16,882 nucleotides of DNA from Chlorobium sp. (GTDB taxonomy: Bacteria; Bacteroidota; Chlorobiia; Chlorobiales; Chlorobiaceae), in NCBI GenBank assembly GCA_028277485.1, contig JANQGE010000115.1, positions 1 through 16,882 on the forward strand. Reading direction: 5' to 3'. The notes beneath the pieces were generated by a model. It was not told the DNA's origin and made no database searches. It saw nothing but the letters and a program-made list of their open reading frames with translations. Below are positions 14,521 through 16,882 of the stretch, piece after piece. A program made the position numbers and the translations under genes. Position 1 is the stretch's first letter; each line of letters opens with the position of its first letter.

Positions 14521-15087
14521 TTATTTCTTAACTCTTTCCATGTACTCGCCGCTACGTGTATCGACACGGATAACGCTGCCTGTCTGAATAAACATCGGGA
14601 CATTGACTTCCGTCCCGGTTTCAAGGACTGCCGGTTTTGTTCCGCTTGTAGCCCGATCGTCTTTTGTCGCAGGGCTTGTCTCGGTAACCTCTAACTCTAC
14701 AAATATAGGTAATTCGGCTTCGAGGATTGAACCGTCGTCTGCAAAAACGATGTCAACCATCATTCCTTCAGTTATGAAACGTACGGGATCGCCGATGATT
14801 TCCCTTGCAATATGTATCTGGTCGAAAGTTTCGGAATCCATCATAACGAAATCTTCTCCGTCATGGTAGAGGTACTGATACTGCTTTCTCTCGGTGACGA
14901 TAACATCGACGGAATCATTGGCACTGAAACGGTATTCGACGTTGCGTCCAGTGTTGATGTTTTTCATCTCCGCCTGGTAAAATGCCCTTAGATTTCCCGG
15001 GGTTCGATGAACCAGGCTCTCAATACGATGCGGCTCACCTCTGAAACGTATGATTGAGCCTTTCGATATATTGCTGATTGATCTCAT
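14521..15087 (-). CDS. efp: Elongation factor P
   Basis: EF-P, 188 residues, binds between the P and E sites and relieves ribosomes stalled at consecutive prolines. It has the three-domain plan: a KOW-like domain I (about 1-64), then two OB folds, with the C-terminal signature region around TEVNVPMFIQTGSVIRVDTR. The frame is open to 15138, but ATG 15087 gives the normal length and N-terminus (MRSISNISKGSIIRF). Aligning GEP and PG with E. coli puts Asn32 (TPGNLRAF) at the tip position that in E. coli is the modified Lys34. Divergent from hup. A candidate promoter lies at 15146-15174. Confidence 0.96.
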   Translation of the reverse strand: MRSISNISKGSIIRFRGEPHRIESLVHRTPGNLRAFYQAEMKNINTGRNVEYRFSANDSVDVIVTERKQYQYLYHDGEDFVMMDSETFDQIHIAREIIGDPVRFITEGMMVDIVFADDGSILEAELPIFVELEVTETSPATKDDRATSGTKPAVLETGTEVNVPMFIQTGSVIRVDTRSGEYMERVKK

Positions 15088-15145
15088 GGAGCCAAAAATA
15101 AAGGCAACTCCTATATTTCGCTGCCTGGTGTTGGGCAAAGACCTT

Positions 15146-15174
15146 AATATAATACAGAGCCTTGTGATTCACAA
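15146..15174 (-). promoter_or_regulatory. Candidate sigma-70 promoter for efp
   Basis: On the minus strand, TTGTGA (15174-15169), a 17 bp spacer and TATATT (15151-15146) make a well-spaced promoter. The predicted transcript would start near 15139, about 52 bases before the efp ATG. The -35 hexamer is one half of the palindrome at 15162-15174. Confidence 0.5.
15162..15174. promoter_or_regulatory. Perfect TTGTGA-T-TCACAA palindrome, candidate operator
   Basis: A 13-base inverted repeat with six-base arms and a single central base in the 217 bp efp/hup divergent region. One arm is the proposed efp -35 box, so a bound protein would be expected to block efp. The arms resemble half sites of the CRP/FNR family, but the one-base spacing is much shorter than that family's, so no regulator is assigned. 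Confidence 0.4.
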
Positions 15175-15215
15175 TCAGCGAAACAGCGAATACCCGTTCC
15201 CCTGTGAAAAACAGA

Positions 15216-15244
15216 TTGCATGTTTGTTGAGTACTGGTTAAATT
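15216..15244 (+). promoter_or_regulatory. Weak candidate promoter for hup
   Basis: TTGCAT (15216-15221), a 17 bp spacer and TAAATT (15239-15244). The match to consensus is modest (three and four of six). It would give a leader of roughly 50 bases before the hup ATG at 15305. A perfect TATAAT also occurs at 15148-15153 but has no matching -35 on this strand. Confidence 0.25.
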
Positions 15245-15304
15245 AAGCCTAATGAAGTGCAAATACGATTTTTTCGTTTTCCTCCAACAAAAAAACAACA
15301 TCCT

Positions 15305-15577
15305 ATGTCAAAAGCCGAGTTAGTTGAAAAGATCGCATCCCAGGCGGGTTTAACAAAAGCCGACGTGGAAAGAGCTGTGAACGCCTTTGTAAATGTTGTG
15401 ACAGCTGGGCTAAAAGCAGGTGAGGATATCACGCTTGTCGGTTTCGGGACTTTTACAACCGGTGAAAGAGCGGCGCGACAGGGCCGGAACCCGCAGACGG
15501 GCGAAACAATAACCATCGCAGCAAAGAGGGTTGTTAAATTCAAACCTGGCAAAGCGTTGAGAGAAGATGTGGCCTGA
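15305..15577 (+). CDS. hup: HU-family DNA-binding protein
   Basis: HU, 90 residues, a dimeric nucleoid protein that bends DNA non-specifically. The helical dimerisation half (1-42) is followed by the family signature GFGTFTTGERAARQGRNPQT (46-65), with Arg61-Asn62-Pro63 at the tip of the DNA-embracing arm, then the closing KRVVKFKPGKAL. Length is typical of HU rather than IHF. The frame is open upstream to 15257, but ATG 15305 starts at the conserved MSKAELVEKIA. It is divergent from efp and followed by a terminator, so likely its own transcription unit. HU and IHF subunits cannot be fully separated by eye. Confidence 0.95.
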   Translation: MSKAELVEKIASQAGLTKADVERAVNAFVNVVTAGLKAGEDITLVGFGTFTTGERAARQGRNPQTGETITIAAKRVVKFKPGKALREDVA

Positions 15578-15615
15578 CAGGTCTTTTTTGCATCCTTTCT
15601 TTTTTTCAGCATCTT

Positions 15616-15650
15616 AAGTCCATCCTGCATGTGCGTGATGGGCTTTTTTT
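15616..15650 (+). terminator. Rho-independent terminator after hup
   Basis: AAGTCCATC (15616-15624) pairs with GATGGGCTT (15637-15645), nine pairs with one T-G, around a 12-base loop, and runs into seven T residues (15644-15650). It ends only 23 bp before the accA start, so accA either has a promoter overlapping this structure or depends on read-through. TATAAA at 15650-15655 is a possible -10 box without a clear -35. Confidence 0.75.
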
Positions 15651-15672
15651 ATAAAAAATGCATCTGATTTCT

Positions 15673-16701
15673 ATGACAACAAAAGTAGTTCTTGATTTTG
15701 AAAAGCCGCTGTTCGAGCTCGAAGAAAAGCTTCACGAGATGCGAGTCTGTTTGAAAAAAAGTTCGGGTGAGCATAATGTTGTTGAAACCGAAGGTTTGAG
15801 CCGTGAGATAGAGACTCTTGAGTCAAAAGTGGATGCCCTCAGGCGTTCAATCTATCAAAACCTTACCAGATGGCAGAGGGTGCAGCTTGCCCGTCATCCT
15901 GAACGGCCATGTACCCTGGATTACATCTATATGATGACGCAGGAGTTCGTGGAGCTATCGGGTGACCGGCATTATCGGGATGATAAGGCGATAGTTGGCG
16001 GCTTTGCCAGAATTGAGGATCAGCCGTCAGGCTTTTTGCAGACCGTTATGGTTATTGGGCACCAGAAGGGCAAGGATACAAAGTCAAACCTTTACAGGAA
16101 TTTCGGCATGGCTCAGCCGGAAGGTTACCGTAAAGCTTTGCGGCTGATGAAGCTTGCTGAAAAATTCAACAAACCGATTGTCACGCTGATTGATACTCCC
16201 GGCGCGTTTCCCGGCATTGAGGCTGAGGAACTGGGCCAGGCCGAGGCAATCGCCCGGAATCTGTTTGAGATGGCCGGGCTTCGTGTGCCGGTTATCTGTA
16301 TCATCATTGGCGAGGGTGCAAGCGGAGGAGCTATCGGTATAGGGGTGGGGGACCGGATCATGATGGCTGAAAATGCCTGGTACTCGGTTATATCGCCTGA
16401 AAGCTGCTCTTCGATTCTCTGGAGGAGCTGGAAGTTTAAAGAACAGGCGGCTGAGGCATTGAAACTGACTGCTGAAGACCTTCTCGAACAGGGGATTATT
16501 GACAGGATAATACCTGAACCGCTGGGAGGAGCACACCATGATCCTGAAGGAATGGCCGCCACATTGAAAGCAGTGCTTATTGAAGAGTTGTCTCAGCTGT
16601 CCGGGAAGGCCCCGGATGATCTTGTCGATGAAAGGATCGATAAGTTTGTGAAAATGGGGTTATGGAATGAAGAAGGGCAATCGTGTAAAGTCAAAAGGTA
16701 A
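15673..16701 (+). CDS. accA: Acetyl-CoA carboxylase carboxyltransferase subunit alpha
   Basis: AccA, 342 residues, pairs with AccD to transfer the carboxyl group from biotin on AccB to acetyl-CoA. It has the helical N-terminal part (1-90, KPLFELEEKLHEM, then SKVDALRRSIYQNLTRWQ). The crotonase-like core includes ELSGDRHYRDDKAIVGG (94-110), DTPGAFPG (174-181), GEGASGGAIGIG (213-224) and SPESCSSILWRSW (241-253). ATG 15658 is in frame, five codons earlier. ATG 15673 is preferred because MTTKVVLDFEKP matches Chlorobi AccA as I recall it. Neither start has a ribosome site. accD is absent from the window. Repeat element 3 follows. Confidence 0.96.
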   Translation: MTTKVVLDFEKPLFELEEKLHEMRVCLKKSSGEHNVVETEGLSREIETLESKVDALRRSIYQNLTRWQRVQLARHPERPCTLDYIYMMTQEFVELSGDRHYRDDKAIVGGFARIEDQPSGFLQTVMVIGHQKGKDTKSNLYRNFGMAQPEGYRKALRLMKLAEKFNKPIVTLIDTPGAFPGIEAEELGQAEAIARNLFEMAGLRVPVICIIIGEGASGGAIGIGVGDRIMMAENAWYSVISPESCSSILWRSWKFKEQAAEALKLTAEDLLEQGIIDRIIPEPLGGAHHDPEGMAATLKAVLIEELSQLSGKAPDDLVDERIDKFVKMGLWNEEGQSCKVKR

Positions 16702-16728
16702 AATATCGGAAAATCGGATAAAAATAAA

Positions 16729-16786
16729 GGGCACCTCTATTAACCCCTTCTATCCGCTCAACGAAGCAATTGAAGCGCGGAATAAA
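16729..16786 (+). repeat. Interspersed repeat element 3a (truncated copy, tandem with 3b)
   Basis: It begins GGGCACCTCTATT at 16729 and passes directly into the right module (16744-16786, TATCCGCTCAACGAAGCAAT, then TGAAGCGCGGAATAAA). The TGAGC/GGCGGACGG left module is missing. The right module is nearly identical to that at 1784-1827. A 17-base direct repeat AATAAAGGGYACCTCTA (16723-16739 and 16781-16797, one mismatch) marks both ends, so the unit has a 58 bp period. Confidence 0.75.
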
Positions 16787-16882
16787 GGGTACCTCTAAAA
16801 AGTGTCATGAGCGAGCAAAGTGTAAGGCGGACGGAGCGGAGAAACCGGAATGTACACGGAGTACATGAGGATTTCGAGCACC
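16787..16882 (+). repeat. Interspersed repeat element 3b, cut by the window end
   Basis: It begins GGGTACCTCTA at 16787 and continues with TCATGAGCGAGC, AAGGCGGACGGAGCGGAG, AAACC and the middle module ending GATTTCGAGCACC at the last base. The middle module matches that of element 4 and can form ATGTAC/GTACAT (16850-16855/16861-16866) around ACGGA. From element 4, a right module and GGTGCCC-type end are expected just beyond the window. It lies downstream of accA in the same orientation. Confidence 0.8.

Noticed and set aside
16861..16882. The TTCGAGCACC stretch of the repeat as a tRNA T-arm remnant
   Set aside because: No T stem pairs around it and no acceptor or anticodon arm is nearby. The resemblance is limited to a few bases.

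Overview
The window looks like a chromosomal segment of a green sulfur bacterium (Chlorobi), possibly close to Prosthecochloris or Chlorobium. The basis is recall of Chlorobi-type protein sequences (EF-P with a TPGNLRAFYQ loop, the AccA N-terminus MTTKVVLDFEKP, an RpoC of about 1,495 residues) together with the gene order. No database search was possible, so the genus is inference. Base composition is close to balanced, and almost every gene is a conserved housekeeping gene.

Layout, left to right. (1) Positions 1-392, plus strand: tRNA-Tyr(GUA), tRNA-Thr(GGU) and tRNA-Trp(CCA), with an interspersed repeat element between Thr and Trp. (2) 445-12243, plus strand: the classic information-processing run secE, nusG, rplK, rplA, rplJ, rplL, rpoB, rpoC, which supplies preprotein translocation, transcription elongation, the L1 and L7/L12 stalks of the ribosome and the two large RNA polymerase subunits. 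A second repeat element sits inside the operon between rplK and rplA, and hairpins lie before rplA and between rplL and rpoB. A strong hairpin follows rpoC. (3) 12401-15087, minus strand, convergent with rpoC: in transcription order efp, a repeat element, accB, accC. (4) 15088-15304: a divergent efp/hup promoter region with a perfect TTGTGA-T-TCACAA palindrome. (5) 15305-16701, plus strand: hup (HU), a Rho-independent terminator, then accA. (6) 16729-16882: tandem repeat elements running off the window end.

Functionally, AccB (biotin carrier), AccC (biotin carboxylase) and AccA (carboxyltransferase alpha) are three of the four parts of acetyl-CoA carboxylase, the first step of fatty acid synthesis. 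AccD is not in the window. EF-P and HU sit between them.

The least ordinary content is not protein coding. It is a family of roughly 100-150 bp modular intergenic repeats with GGGCACCTC / GAGGTGCCC-like ends. I find four clear sites (one a tandem pair) plus a degenerate fifth that appears to supply the last codons and stop of accC. All have the same orientation as the flanking transcription. Other points of note are a chain of overlapping mini-ORFs leading into rpoB, a His526-to-Asn equivalent in the rifampicin pocket of RpoB, an Asn at the EF-P tip position, and a TTG start for accC.
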